DNA of 64,000 bases from Lachnospiraceae bacterium UBA4631 (GCA_002406015.1 DHMX01000023.1:181099-245098), one strand, 5' to 3'; counted from the stretch's first letter, positions 1 through 7,360 are shown. Notes: generated by a model from the letters alone, not told the origin. Translations and numbers: made by a program.

Positions 1-139
1 ATTTCTTTTTGAATAACCGCCGCTTTAATAAAATCAAGAAATCAAACAGGACGGGAAGAATCTCCATAACAATCGGAATCAGAACCCATGACATCCAAAA
101 CAAAACCGGACTATGCAAAAAATCATGTATGATGTTCAT
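1..139 (-). CDS. Probable exosortase-G-associated glycosyltransferase, N-terminus only
   Basis: Only the first 46 codons lie in the window, and the frame is open to base 1. The ATG at 139 overlaps the end of the exosortase gene by 17 bp, so the two are translationally coupled. The visible peptide starts MNIIHDFL, continues with a long hydrophobic stretch (about residues 11-38) and then turns basic (KRRLFKKK). This fits an N-terminal membrane anchor. Loci with XrtG are known to carry a dedicated membrane glycosyltransferase, and this is the position where it is expected. The catalytic domain is outside the window, so the identification rests on context and the anchor, not on catalytic motifs. 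Confidence 0.55.
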   Translation of the reverse strand, partial: MNIIHDFLHSPVLFWMSWVLIPIVMEILPVLFDFLILLKRRLFKKK

Positions 140-719
140 ATGAAAAAGCACCTACTTTCTGCCGTACAATCTGTGAACGTGTAAATACATAGAAATACAA
201 AGCAATGGTAATCGCATAAAAAAGGAATCTGCCGACAAAGGAATGTGCCGTAAAATACAACCGCTCACCGCCCCAGTATAGCATCTGACAAATGACAAAG
301 ATACGAAGGACATTAGCCAGAAAAATAGTAGCGGTTCCGATGACGCTGACAGCTATTTTTTCATAGAGCTGATAGACCGGAAAGAACCAGAGGAGGGACA
401 AAAAGGCAAGCGTTTCAAGAATACCGGTACACTCAAAATCAATATACAGGGATAGCTGTGTGGCATTGTGAGAAACGAATAGCAGTCCTTTTTCATAGTA
501 AGAAGCATATGTTCCCGTCCATTCACCGGGTAATCCGGCAACAGCGGCTATGGCACGCTGCATCGGTAAAAGAAGAAGCGGCTGCAGCAGAATCGCAGTA
601 ATTGTAAAGAAGCCGATGCTTCCGAGAATAAAATACCAGAAATCAAGCCTTGCCCGCTTAACTACGGTTAGCAGATAAATCCAGATAAGTATTATAGGCA
701 GTACCATCCAGATTAGCAT
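123..719 (-). CDS. xrtG: Exosortase family protein XrtG
   Basis: A polytopic membrane protein of 198 residues with about five to six hydrophobic segments. It carries the exosortase/archaeosortase catalytic set in the usual order: a Cys in the ECTGILE motif (about residue 97), an Arg in NVLRIF (about 137) and a His in TAHSFVGR (about 158). These enzymes cleave and re-anchor secreted proteins that carry a short C-terminal membrane segment. The gene overlaps the upstream candidate substrate by 7 bp and the downstream glycosyltransferase by 17 bp, so all are probably made together. An SD (AGAGGGA) precedes the ATG. XrtG is the branch found in Firmicutes; length and gene order fit it. Confidence 0.85.
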   Translation of the reverse strand: MLIWMVLPIILIWIYLLTVVKRARLDFWYFILGSIGFFTITAILLQPLLLLPMQRAIAAVAGLPGEWTGTYASYYEKGLLFVSHNATQLSLYIDFECTGILETLAFLSLLWFFPVYQLYEKIAVSVIGTATIFLANVLRIFVICQMLYWGGERLYFTAHSFVGRFLFYAITIALYFYVFTRSQIVRQKVGAFSYEHHT

Positions 720-1411
720 TTGTCATCCCTCTTTTTGTGAAACCATGTATAGGCACTGATACAGGCTAAGAAAACAGCGGCTATTATGCCGAAAAATGCT
801 CCGGTAGGGGTTCCGGTCCATGTGACACTCTGACTGCCGATATTAGGATTTACCAGACGGATGGATTCTACGTGGTCTGTATTCATGCCGGTGATTCTTG
901 CAAAATCCTTCAGACTGAACGAAAATTCTATCTCATCCCCCTTGGTAGAGGTCTGGTGGGTGGAATCATAGATGGTAATGGCAGCCTGACTGTCACAGTA
1001 GGAGGTATAGTCCACAATCACACCGAAATTCTGATGAATACCGTTTGATAAAGACCGCATTTCGTTATTATAATAATCCCAGTCAATACTATAGTCGGCT
1101 TTTACCGGATAGATTCCGATGGCGTGCGTTTCACCGTTTAGGGTAAGCGACATCTGCTGAACCTGAATCTGGCTGGTATATAAGTCATTCATAGCAAAAT
1201 GAACGTAGACACGAATGCCGTCTGTATAGATTTGTCCGGTATGCACACTTTGACCGTTGTTGGAAAAATATGTGAGCTCCGTTACCGGATAACTGCTCCA
1301 ATCGTCATAATATCCGTCAATCTGTATTTCACTGCTGACGGTAACAAGAGTCTGTTCGGCTTCGGTTTTATAAGCAGTAACGGGCAGGGTATTCAGATAA
1401 TGTTTTATCAT
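713..1411 (-). CDS. Candidate XrtG substrate with C-terminal sorting segment (Firmicu-CTERM type)
   Basis: A 232-residue protein. Residues about 28-45 contain IQIDGYYDDWSSYP, a pattern typical of carbohydrate-binding, DOMON-like beta-sandwich domains, and the middle is rich in beta-type sequence. The C-terminus is a short Thr/Gly-rich linker, one membrane span (about residues 203-224) and a basic tail (HKKRDDKC), the tripartite layout of an exosortase sorting signal. It lies directly before xrtG, which supports it as that enzyme's substrate. The SD (AGGAGA) fixes the start at 1411. Oddly, no hydrophobic signal peptide is visible at the N-terminus (MIKHYLNTLPVTAY), although a sorted protein should need one. 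Function beyond being sorted is unknown. Confidence 0.65.
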   Translation of the reverse strand: MIKHYLNTLPVTAYKTEAEQTLVTVSSEIQIDGYYDDWSSYPVTELTYFSNNGQSVHTGQIYTDGIRVYVHFAMNDLYTSQIQVQQMSLTLNGETHAIGIYPVKADYSIDWDYYNNEMRSLSNGIHQNFGVIVDYTSYCDSQAAITIYDSTHQTSTKGDEIEFSFSLKDFARITGMNTDHVESIRLVNPNIGSQSVTWTGTPTGAFFGIIAAVFLACISAYTWFHKKRDDKC

Positions 1412-1450
1412 GATGTTTCTCCTATTGTATTTAAAATGTTTGGTTTTTCT

Positions 1451-1852
1451 TTAAGCATCTTTATTTATAAGCGATTGATAAGCGGCAGGTATATGAATCC
1501 GGCTGGAAACCTGATAGGTGTTTAACGGATTCTCAGAAATATCCAATTGATAAAGCTGAATGTCATGCATCAAGAGGCGGTCACGTAAGGCATCAAAAAA
1601 TGTGTCTCCCAGATTCTCAAGATTCGGAAGCTGGGTAGCAAAAGCGGGCAGGTCATTCAGATAACAATGTTCGTATGGTTTTAAATAATCATGCAAAATG
1701 ACATCCACCTCTGAAAATAAAAGGGTATCGGTCTCTGCCTGACTGCTGACATACAGCGTAATGGAAAAGGTATGCGGATGGGCATGGGCTATCTCATAAT
1801 CTAAGCTGTGGCTGGCATGAAACCGATATACATATTTATAATAACGCTGCAT
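1451..1852 (-). CDS. 6-pyruvoyl-tetrahydropterin-synthase-like protein of the XrtG locus
   Basis: From the ATG at 1852 the product has 133 residues and begins MQRYYKYVYRF; an SD (GAGGTGAG) lies just upstream, so I prefer this start to a longer one at 1945. The HASHSLDYE and AHPHTFSITLYV segments match the zinc-binding His pattern of the PTPS/QueD fold, and YEHCYLNDLP matches its later LDHxxLND motif. No queuosine or folate genes are nearby, and a PTPS-like protein is a recognised companion of XrtG, so a role in the sorting/glycosylation pathway is more likely than in pterin synthesis. The reaction is not known. It is the first gene of the minus-strand operon. Confidence 0.7.
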   Translation of the reverse strand: MQRYYKYVYRFHASHSLDYEIAHAHPHTFSITLYVSSQAETDTLLFSEVDVILHDYLKPYEHCYLNDLPAFATQLPNLENLGDTFFDALRDRLLMHDIQLYQLDISENPLNTYQVSSRIHIPAAYQSLINKDA

Positions 1853-1868
1853 TTGCTCACCTCGTAAT

Positions 1869-1897
1869 GTAAGTAAATATTTACTCACATCATAGTA
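1869..1897 (-). promoter_or_regulatory. Candidate promoter and overlapping palindrome of the XrtG operon
   Basis: On the minus strand a -10-like TACTAT (1897-1892) is followed by a 20-bp near-perfect palindrome at 1888-1869 (half site GTAAGTAAAT, one mismatch). It covers the expected transcription start and lies just before the SD of the first gene. The -35 is poor, which would suit a regulated promoter. A repressor site is an inference. Confidence 0.3.
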
Positions 1898-1958
1898 CAT
1901 TTCAGAATAAAATGCATTGTAAAGTGATTCCAGAAAAGGAAACAAAAAACAATAAAAA

Positions 1959-1988
1959 TTGACATATAATATTGGGTGATAGTATAAT
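1959..1988 (+). promoter_or_regulatory. Sigma-A-type promoter for the DUF5684 gene
   Basis: TTGACA (1959-1964), an 18-bp spacer and TATAAT (1983-1988) are both perfect consensus hexamers. They lie about 45 bp upstream of the ATG at 2035, which has a strong GGGAGGAG ribosome-binding site. Confidence 0.8.
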
Positions 1989-2034
1989 GAGTACCTGAAA
2001 AATTAAAGTATATTTATATAAGGGAGGAGAAAAA

Positions 2035-2403
2035 ATGTACGAGAATTATGATGCATATTCTTCGTTAGACGGAGCATCTATGGTAGGAGCTATTTTGTCT
2101 CTGGTGTTTGCCGTTGTAATGATTATTGCAATCTGGAAGATTTATGAGAAAGCAGGCGAGCCTGGCTGGGCTTCCATTGTTCCGATTTATAATCGGCTTT
2201 GCTTAGGCAGAATCGCATATGGAAAGGCATGGGTTGGCTTGATTGGATTAATTCCGGTAGTAAATGGAATATTTGTAATAGTTACATGGTTTATGCTTGC
2301 GAAGAAGTTCGGAAAGGGAACCGGATTTGCTATCTTTTCAGCTATCTTTTCACCGATAGCAGCATTAATTCTGGGCTTTGGCAGTTCAGAATATGAAGGC
2401 TGA
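2035..2403 (+). CDS. DUF5684 family small membrane protein
   Basis: 122 residues with three to four hydrophobic segments (about 16-38, 62-90, 95-115). The central WKIYEKAGEPGWASIVPIYN motif is the signature I associate with DUF5684, found in many Firmicutes either alone or attached to signal peptidase I. It is transcribed from its own strong promoter, divergently from the XrtG operon, with mscL 80 bp downstream. No catalytic residues are visible. The molecular function is not known. Confidence 0.75.
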   Translation: MYENYDAYSSLDGASMVGAILSLVFAVVMIIAIWKIYEKAGEPGWASIVPIYNRLCLGRIAYGKAWVGLIGLIPVVNGIFVIVTWFMLAKKFGKGTGFAIFSAIFSPIAALILGFGSSEYEG

Positions 2404-2483
2404 CAGCCTGCAAGAACAAAGAAACTGCAATAGGATAAAATGACAATTTGGTTGCGGATACCGAGGAAGGAGTCGGAATACAG

Positions 2484-2930
2484 ATGAAGAAGTTTTTAGA
2501 AGAGTTTAAGAAGTTCATTATGAAAGGAAATGCCTTGGATTTGGCAGTCGGTGTTATCATCGGCGGTGCATTTACATCCATTGTAAATTCCTTGAATGCA
2601 GATATTATTACGCCGATTCTGGCAATCTTCGGAGGCGTGGATTTTTCAAATCTGAGCGTGAAGCTGGGAACCGGGGACTTGGCTCCGGTATTGACCTACG
2701 GTAATTTTCTGACAGCTGTTATTAACTTTCTGATTACAGCATTCGTAATCTTCTGTATGATTAAGGTTATTAATGGAGTAGGAGATAAGCTGATTAAGAA
2801 AAAAGAAGCAAAGCCGACAACCAAAAAATGTCCGTATTGCAAGAGTGAGATTGCATTGGATGCAACCAGATGCCCACACTGTACCTCACAATTAGAACCG
2901 CTGAAAAAGGCAGAGAAGCCGGAAGCATAG
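2484..2930 (+). CDS. mscL: Large-conductance mechanosensitive channel MscL with C-terminal zinc ribbon
   Basis: 148 residues from the ATG at 2484 (SD AGGAAGGA). A TTG at 2448 would add 12 residues that do not look like MscL, so it was not chosen. The N-terminus KKFLEEFKKFIMKGNALDLAVGVIIGGAF (residues about 2-30, amphipathic helix plus pore helix TM1 with the Gly-rich packing face) is typical of MscL. TM2 is at about residues 75-95. MscL is the emergency osmotic release valve of the cytoplasmic membrane. After the usual basic cytoplasmic helix there is an extra CPYCKSEI...CPHC double-CXXC zinc ribbon, which ordinary MscL lacks. A terminator follows. Confidence 0.9.
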   Translation: MKKFLEEFKKFIMKGNALDLAVGVIIGGAFTSIVNSLNADIITPILAIFGGVDFSNLSVKLGTGDLAPVLTYGNFLTAVINFLITAFVIFCMIKVINGVGDKLIKKKEAKPTTKKCPYCKSEIALDATRCPHCTSQLEPLKKAEKPEA

Positions 2931-2933
2931 ACA

Positions 2934-2976
2934 AATGTGGAGCCATACCATTGTGATATGACTCCACATTTTTTAT
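2934..2976. terminator. Bidirectional terminator between mscL and ribH
   Basis: A 9-bp stem (AATGTGGAG with CTCCACATT), extended by three pairs after one mismatch, is followed by a T-rich run on the plus strand. It sits between two convergent genes; on the minus strand the A-rich flank after the stem is weaker. Confidence 0.75.
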
Positions 2977-2984
2977 TATTTTTA

Positions 2985-3449
2985 TTATATCTGATTTATC
3001 AGATTTGCCATTTCGATTGCAGATAAAGCACAATCATAGCCTTTGTTGCCTGCTTTTGTACCAGCACGCTCGATTGCCTGTTCAATATTCTCGGTAGTTA
3101 CAACACCAAACAGCACCGGAATCTCGGATTGCAGGGATACCTGTGCAACCCCCTTTGATACCTCGTTGCAAACATAATCATAATGGCTGGTAGCTCCGCG
3201 GATAACCGCACCCAGACAGATAACCGCATCATACTTTCCGGACTTTGCCATCTTTCCTGCAATCAACGGAATTTCAAAGGCTCCCGGAACCCATGCAGTT
3301 GTAATATTGTTTTCGGCAACTCCATGGCGGACAAGACCATCCACCGCACCGCCTAATAATTTGTTGGTAATGAACTCGTTAAAACGGGATACCACGATTC
3401 CGACCTTCATTCCGTCCTTTGCAACTAACATTCCTTCTAATGTGTTCAT
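2985..3449 (-). CDS. ribH: 6,7-dimethyl-8-ribityllumazine synthase
   Basis: 154 residues, the normal length. RibH condenses 5-amino-6-ribitylaminouracil with 3,4-dihydroxybutanone 4-phosphate, the penultimate step of riboflavin synthesis, in the cytoplasm. Visible family motifs are SRFNEFI near the N-terminus, WVPGAFEIP, the phosphate/active-site region GAVIRGATSHYDYV with the catalytic His, and VLFGVVTTEN. The SD AGGAGG precedes the ATG. It is the last gene of the minus-strand riboflavin operon, 37 bp after ribBA, and ends at a terminator. Confidence 0.97.
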   Translation of the reverse strand: MNTLEGMLVAKDGMKVGIVVSRFNEFITNKLLGGAVDGLVRHGVAENNITTAWVPGAFEIPLIAGKMAKSGKYDAVICLGAVIRGATSHYDYVCNEVSKGVAQVSLQSEIPVLFGVVTTENIEQAIERAGTKAGNKGYDCALSAIEMANLINQI

Positions 3450-3486
3450 AAAGCAATCCTCCTAAATAATATAAATGATGTGTAAT

Positions 3487-4698
3487 TTATTCAATATGAT
3501 GGGTGAAAATGTGACCCATTTTTTGCTCTTTTGTCTTCATATAAAATGCATCAAACTTCTGAACCGGTACTTCAATCGGTACCCGCTCCTTAATCGTTAA
3601 GCCATAGCCGTCCAGACCATATACCTTGCTTGGATTATTTGTCAGAAGCCGCAGCTCCTTAATTCCTAAGTCACGTAAAATCTGAGCACCGACCCAGTAT
3701 TCCCGAAGGTCGGGAGCAAATCCAAGGTCTAGATTGGCTTCCACTGTATCGCGGCCCTGCTCCTGTAATTCATATGCCTTGAGCTTGTTAATCAGACCGA
3801 TGCCTCTGCCCTCCTGCCGCATATACAATAACACACCGCGACCTTCCTTTTCTATCTGGCGTAAAGCACTGGCTAACTGGTCACCGCAGTCACAGCGAAG
3901 GGAACCGAATACATCTCCGGTCAGACATTCCGAATGTACGCGGCAAAGAACATCCATACCATCTCCTATATCACCCTTAACCAGAGCAATGTGATGTTCG
4001 CCGGTAATATCACTGACATAACCGTAGGCTTTGAAGGTGCCGTACTTGGTCGGAAGATTAACGGTTGCTTCCCGGCTGACATGCTTTTCATGCAGACGGC
4101 AATAATCCTGCAAGTCCTTAATCGTGATAAACGGAATATGATAGGTTTGTGCAATTACCTTAAGCTCCGGTGTCCGCATCATATGTCCGTCATCTGCCAT
4201 AATTTCACAGCAGAGTCCGCACTGCTTTAGTCCGGCTAACCGCATTAAGTCAACCGTTGCTTCGGTATGGCCGTTACGCACCAGAACACCGCCCGCTCTG
4301 GCAACTAACGGAAACATATGTCCCGGTCTGCGGAAATCATTTGGCTGGGCATCCTCGGATACTGCCTTCATAGCAGTAATGGAACGCTCAAATGCAGAGA
4401 TGCCGGTAGTTGTGTCTACATGGTCGATGCTGACGGTAAATGCAGTACAATGGTTGTCGGTATTCTCGGATACCATTTGCGGAATATTTAATTTATCTGC
4501 CAGCTCCTTGCACATTGGCATACAGATTAAGCCCTTGCCATGTACCGCCATGAAGTTAATATTTTCTCCGGTTGCATATTCGGCAGCACAGATAAAGTCA
4601 CCTTCATTTTCCCGGTCCGGGTCATCGGTACATAAGATAATCTTTCCTGCCCGTAATGCCTCCAAAGCCTGTTCAATTGTTGAAAATTCAAAATCCAT
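3487..4698 (-). CDS. ribBA: Bifunctional 3,4-DHBP synthase / GTP cyclohydrolase II
   Basis: 403 residues from the ATG at 4698. AGGAGG lies 11 bp before it; a TTG at 4707 would leave only 2 bp and is rejected. The N-terminal half is RibB, with the acidic DDPDRENEGDF motif and RPGHMFPLVA, which makes 3,4-dihydroxy-2-butanone 4-phosphate from ribulose 5-phosphate. The C-terminal half is RibA, with the zinc ligands SECLTGDVFGSLRCDCG and the RQEGRGIGL motif, which opens GTP. Both committed precursors of riboflavin are therefore made by one protein. It lies between ribE and ribH. Confidence 0.97.
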   Translation of the reverse strand: MDFEFSTIEQALEALRAGKIILCTDDPDRENEGDFICAAEYATGENINFMAVHGKGLICMPMCKELADKLNIPQMVSENTDNHCTAFTVSIDHVDTTTGISAFERSITAMKAVSEDAQPNDFRRPGHMFPLVARAGGVLVRNGHTEATVDLMRLAGLKQCGLCCEIMADDGHMMRTPELKVIAQTYHIPFITIKDLQDYCRLHEKHVSREATVNLPTKYGTFKAYGYVSDITGEHHIALVKGDIGDGMDVLCRVHSECLTGDVFGSLRCDCGDQLASALRQIEKEGRGVLLYMRQEGRGIGLINKLKAYELQEQGRDTVEANLDLGFAPDLREYWVGAQILRDLGIKELRLLTNNPSKVYGLDGYGLTIKERVPIEVPVQKFDAFYMKTKEQKMGHIFTHHIE

Positions 4699-4749
4699 AA
4701 GATGCAAATCCTCCTTTAAGTCATATGAATAGATTTCTTTATGTGATAG

Positions 4750-5388
4750 TTAAAAGCCATGCTCCCGCAGAAAATCAACGGTAATTCCGGAATGATTTTC
4801 ATACGGCGTAAGCAGGCGTTCTACATACTTGCCGACAATATCATTTTCTAAGTTTACAATGTCACCCGGTTTGCGGGTAAGAAGTGTCGTTTCTTCACCG
4901 GTATGCGGAATTACGGAAACCTGAAAGCAGGAATCGTCTACATTTGCAACCGTCAGGCTGATGCCGTCTATGGCAATGGAGCCTTTCATAACGATTAGGT
5001 GCAGAATGGATGCCGGTGCCTGAATGGTTACCCATACCGCATTTCCTTCCTGACGGAGAGAGCGAATCGTTCCGGTGCCGTCGATGTGTCCGCTGACGAT
5101 ATGACCGCCAAAGCGACCGCCGGCTGCCATTGCACGTTCCAGATTCACGCTGGCACCGATAGGCAGGGAGCCGAGGTTGGTTTTCCGTAATGTCTCTGCC
5201 ATCACATCTGCCGTAAAACCGTCCGCATTCAGATGTGTAACAGTCAGGCAGACACCGTTTACGGCAATGCTGTCTCCGATTTGTGTTCCCTCCAGTACCT
5301 TACGGGCATGAACTTCGATAGAGCCGGAGATAGAATGTCCAATAATTTTTTTAACGGTTCCCGTTTCTTCGATAATTCCTGTAAACAT
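4750..5388 (-). CDS. ribE: Riboflavin synthase alpha subunit
   Basis: 212 residues from the ATG at 5388 (peptide start MFTGIIEETG), preceded by AAGGAGG at 5 bp; the in-frame ATG at 5403 contains that SD and is rejected. RibE dismutates two lumazine molecules to riboflavin. The two duplicated lumazine-binding barrels are visible: the first with SIAVNGVCLTV and GGHIVSGHIDG, the second with SIAIDGISLTV and HTGEETTL. The start lies 16 bp beyond the ribD stop, so expression is coupled. Confidence 0.96.
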   Translation of the reverse strand: MFTGIIEETGTVKKIIGHSISGSIEVHARKVLEGTQIGDSIAVNGVCLTVTHLNADGFTADVMAETLRKTNLGSLPIGASVNLERAMAAGGRFGGHIVSGHIDGTGTIRSLRQEGNAVWVTIQAPASILHLIVMKGSIAIDGISLTVANVDDSCFQVSVIPHTGEETTLLTRKPGDIVNLENDIVGKYVERLLTPYENHSGITVDFLREHGF

Positions 5389-5403
5389 AACTGCCTCCTT
5401 CAT

Positions 5404-6492
5404 TTATGCGTCATATTCAATCAGTACATCGGAACCAAAGGTCTGCACCTTAGGATGGGAAAGTAAAAGACTGTCACTGACGCGTTCAATACCGTCACCG
5501 CTAACCGGAGTGTACGGCTTCGTGCCGCCGAAAATTTTCGCTCCGATATAAGCATAAATGTGTTGAACCAGACCTGCTTTCACAAAGGAAGCATTTATGG
5601 TTCCGCCACCCTCTACCAAGATGCTGTCTATATCTCTTTGACCGAGCTGATATAACAAATCCTGCAAATCCAGCCGGTGATTCGTTTCCTTCACCACCAG
5701 TACCTGAACACCCTTTTCCTCCAATGCCTGTCGTTTCTGCTCCGAAGCATCCCAGCAGGCAACGATGACAGGGGCGGTATCTGTGGAATTACACAGATTG
5801 CAGTTTAAAGGAATCCGTAAATGACTGTCGCAGACAATCCGAACCGGATTTCTTCCGTCCGGAATCCGGCAGGTAAGCATCGGGTTATCCTGAAGAACCG
5901 TTCCCAGACCGACCAGAATACTGCTGTAATAGTTGCGGAGCTGATGCACATGATTGCGGGCTTCTTCTCCGGTAATCCATTGAGAAGCTCCGGTATTTGC
6001 AGCAATTTTACCGTCGGCTGTCATGGCATATTTTAATGCGACATAAGGTATCTTTTCCTTTATATAATGAAAGAATACCGGATTTAAAGCATCACATTCT
6101 TCCCGCAGGTAATCTTCAACAACCTCAATTCCTGCCTCCCGCAAGCGGGCAACGCCTTTTCCGGATACCTTAGGATTAGGGTCGCGGGAGCCGATAACCA
6201 CTCGTGCCAGCTTATGTTCAATCAGGGCATCTGTACAGGGCGGTGTTTTTCCATGATGACAGCAAGGCTCCAATGTCACATAAATGGTGGCACCTTCCGG
6301 AGATTGGGTACAGTTTGCCAAAGCGTTGCGTTCCGCATGAAGTCCCCCGATTCGTTCATGATAGCCTTCTCCGATTATACGGTCATCCTTTACAATTACG
6401 GCACCTACGATGGGATTCGGATTTGTTTTCCCGATTCCGTTTTTGGCTAATTCAATAGCACGCCGCATATAGTCTGCGTTTATCATAGTCAT
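5404..6492 (-). CDS. ribD: Bifunctional pyrimidine deaminase/reductase of riboflavin synthesis
   Basis: 362 residues when started at the ATG at 6492, which overlaps the stop of the hydrolase gene (TGATG); another ATG at 6486 is also possible. The N-terminal cytidine-deaminase-like domain has the zinc motif HAERNAL (about residue 52) and PCCHHGKTPPC (about 77), which deaminates the GTP-derived pyrimidine. The C-terminal reductase domain shows YAMTADGKIA and the SILVEGGGTIN cofactor motif. Normal length for the fusion. Second gene of the operon. Confidence 0.96.
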   Translation of the reverse strand: MTMINADYMRRAIELAKNGIGKTNPNPIVGAVIVKDDRIIGEGYHERIGGLHAERNALANCTQSPEGATIYVTLEPCCHHGKTPPCTDALIEHKLARVVIGSRDPNPKVSGKGVARLREAGIEVVEDYLREECDALNPVFFHYIKEKIPYVALKYAMTADGKIAANTGASQWITGEEARNHVHQLRNYYSSILVGLGTVLQDNPMLTCRIPDGRNPVRIVCDSHLRIPLNCNLCNSTDTAPVIVACWDASEQKRQALEEKGVQVLVVKETNHRLDLQDLLYQLGQRDIDSILVEGGGTINASFVKAGLVQHIYAYIGAKIFGGTKPYTPVSGDGIERVSDSLLLSHPKVQTFGSDVLIEYDA

Positions 6493-7043
6493 CAATCCCC
6501 CTTCATATAAGACATGGTTTCGTTCATAACCTTCTGTAAATATGCCAGATTTTGAAGAACATCCCCGGTTTCCAGTGAATGATTGGCATTCGGAAGGATA
6601 GTAAGCGGAAGTCCCAGACGATTGCAGTTTAATTCAACAACCGCAGTCTCAACCCATGGGTCACTGGTTCCGGTAAATACGATACCGCCCGGCTCCATAA
6701 AGGAAAAGGATGCCTCCACCGGTGTATAATAGACCTGCTTTGGATGCAGCCGGTGTTGTCCGGCATAGGCAGCGGCAACTGCCGTACCGACACTCTTGGA
6801 TACAAAGATGCAGGACTCATAAGCCGAAAAGTCAACTGTCTGTAATTGTTGTTCCGTCTGCTCCATGGCACAGGTAAAGGCTAACTTCATCCGCTCCGGA
6901 GAGCCTTTTACATCCTTCGGTAAATCGTCATAATGAATATTGATAGTCTCATAGCCAATCTGCTTTGCCAGCATCCGGCTATAGTACAATAACGGTTTAT
7001 CTGTATGGTATCCGATTCCGGGAAAAAATATGGCTAATTTCAT
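6492..7043 (-). CDS. Alpha/beta-hydrolase-like protein, first gene of the riboflavin operon
   Basis: 183 residues. The N-terminus KLAIFFPGIGYHTDKP resembles the first strand and oxyanion loop of alpha/beta hydrolases. A nucleophile-elbow-like SKSVGT (about residue 84), FTGTSDPWV (Asp about 127) and NANHSLE (His about 155) could form the triad, although the elbow is not the classic GxSxG. It is the first gene behind the FMN riboswitch and overlaps ribD by the TGATG junction, so it is made together with the riboflavin enzymes. A flavin-related role, for example hydrolysis of a phosphorylated intermediate or a salvage ester, is inference; the substrate is unknown. A good SD (AAAGGAGA) precedes the ATG. 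Confidence 0.6.
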   Translation of the reverse strand: MKLAIFFPGIGYHTDKPLLYYSRMLAKQIGYETINIHYDDLPKDVKGSPERMKLAFTCAMEQTEQQLQTVDFSAYESCIFVSKSVGTAVAAAYAGQHRLHPKQVYYTPVEASFSFMEPGGIVFTGTSDPWVETAVVELNCNRLGLPLTILPNANHSLETGDVLQNLAYLQKVMNETMSYMKGD

Positions 7044-7065
7044 AAAAAGTCTCCTTTCAGGAACA

Positions 7066-7095
7066 TAAAAAATGCCCTATACGGTAACAGGGCAT
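7066..7095 (-). terminator. Second (gene-proximal) terminator of the riboflavin leader
   Basis: Minus-strand stem ATGCCCT/AGGGCAT (7095-7072) is followed directly by TTTTTT. It lies only 23 bp before the first ATG of the operon, just upstream of its SD. Together with the hairpin at 7130-7105 it forms two tandem terminators downstream of one riboswitch. Confidence 0.7.
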
Positions 7096-7104
7096 AATCA
7101 AATG

Positions 7105-7130
7105 AAAAAACCGGAATCCAAGGATTCCGG
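7105..7130 (-). terminator. First terminator of the riboflavin leader
   Basis: On the minus strand the self-complementary 20-mer at 7130-7111 (arms CCGGAATC and GATTCCGG) is followed by TTTTTT (7110-7105). It lies about 25 bp after the 3' end of the riboswitch and is the natural expression-platform terminator. Confidence 0.8.
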
Positions 7131-7154
7131 GGACGAACATATGCAATACATAAA

Positions 7155-7262
7155 CTCTTCTTTCATCCAGACTATACTGTCGGCTTCGGAATTACACCGA
7201 ATCATGCCATATGGCTCGCGGGCTGTACCGCCGGTAGGGAATCACACCCTGCCCCGAAGAAC
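7155..7262 (-). promoter_or_regulatory. FMN riboswitch (RFN element)
   Basis: Read on the minus strand the segment contains the RFN core: GGGGCAGGGTG, then ATTCCCTACCGGCGGT and AGCCCGCGAGCC, closed by a P1 helix pairing TCTTC near 7260 with GAAGA near 7156. FMN binding to this aptamer is known to turn riboflavin genes off. Here it is followed by two terminators and the operon start at 7043, consistent with transcriptional attenuation when flavin is plentiful. Confidence 0.95.
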
Positions 7263-7278
7263 TGTTTTAATTACAGAC

Positions 7279-7307
7279 ATTGTACTCGCAGAAAAGAAAA
7301 AATGCAA
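7279..7307 (-). promoter_or_regulatory. Promoter of the riboflavin operon
   Basis: Minus strand TTGCAT (7307-7302), a 17-bp spacer and TACAAT (7284-7279). Transcription would start about 10 bp before the riboswitch P1 helix, exactly where it is needed. Confidence 0.7.
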
Positions 7308-7331
7308 GGGAAAAATCTTTTAAATTGATGA

Positions 7332-7360
7332 TTGACAAATAAAGAAATCTATCATACTAT
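7332..7360 (+). promoter_or_regulatory. Promoter of the ptsHI leader transcript
   Basis: TTGACA (7332-7337), 17-bp spacer and TACTAT (7355-7360), about 200 bp upstream of ptsH. Divergent from the riboflavin promoter only 25 bp away. Confidence 0.8.

Noticed and set aside
1199..1525. Plus-strand ORF opposite the XrtG substrate gene
   Set aside because: Antisense to coding sequence with clear SD and motifs; no supporting features.
1451..1852. QueD (queuosine synthesis)
   Set aside because: PTPS-like fold fits, but no queC/queE/queF are nearby and the gene is the first of an exosortase operon.
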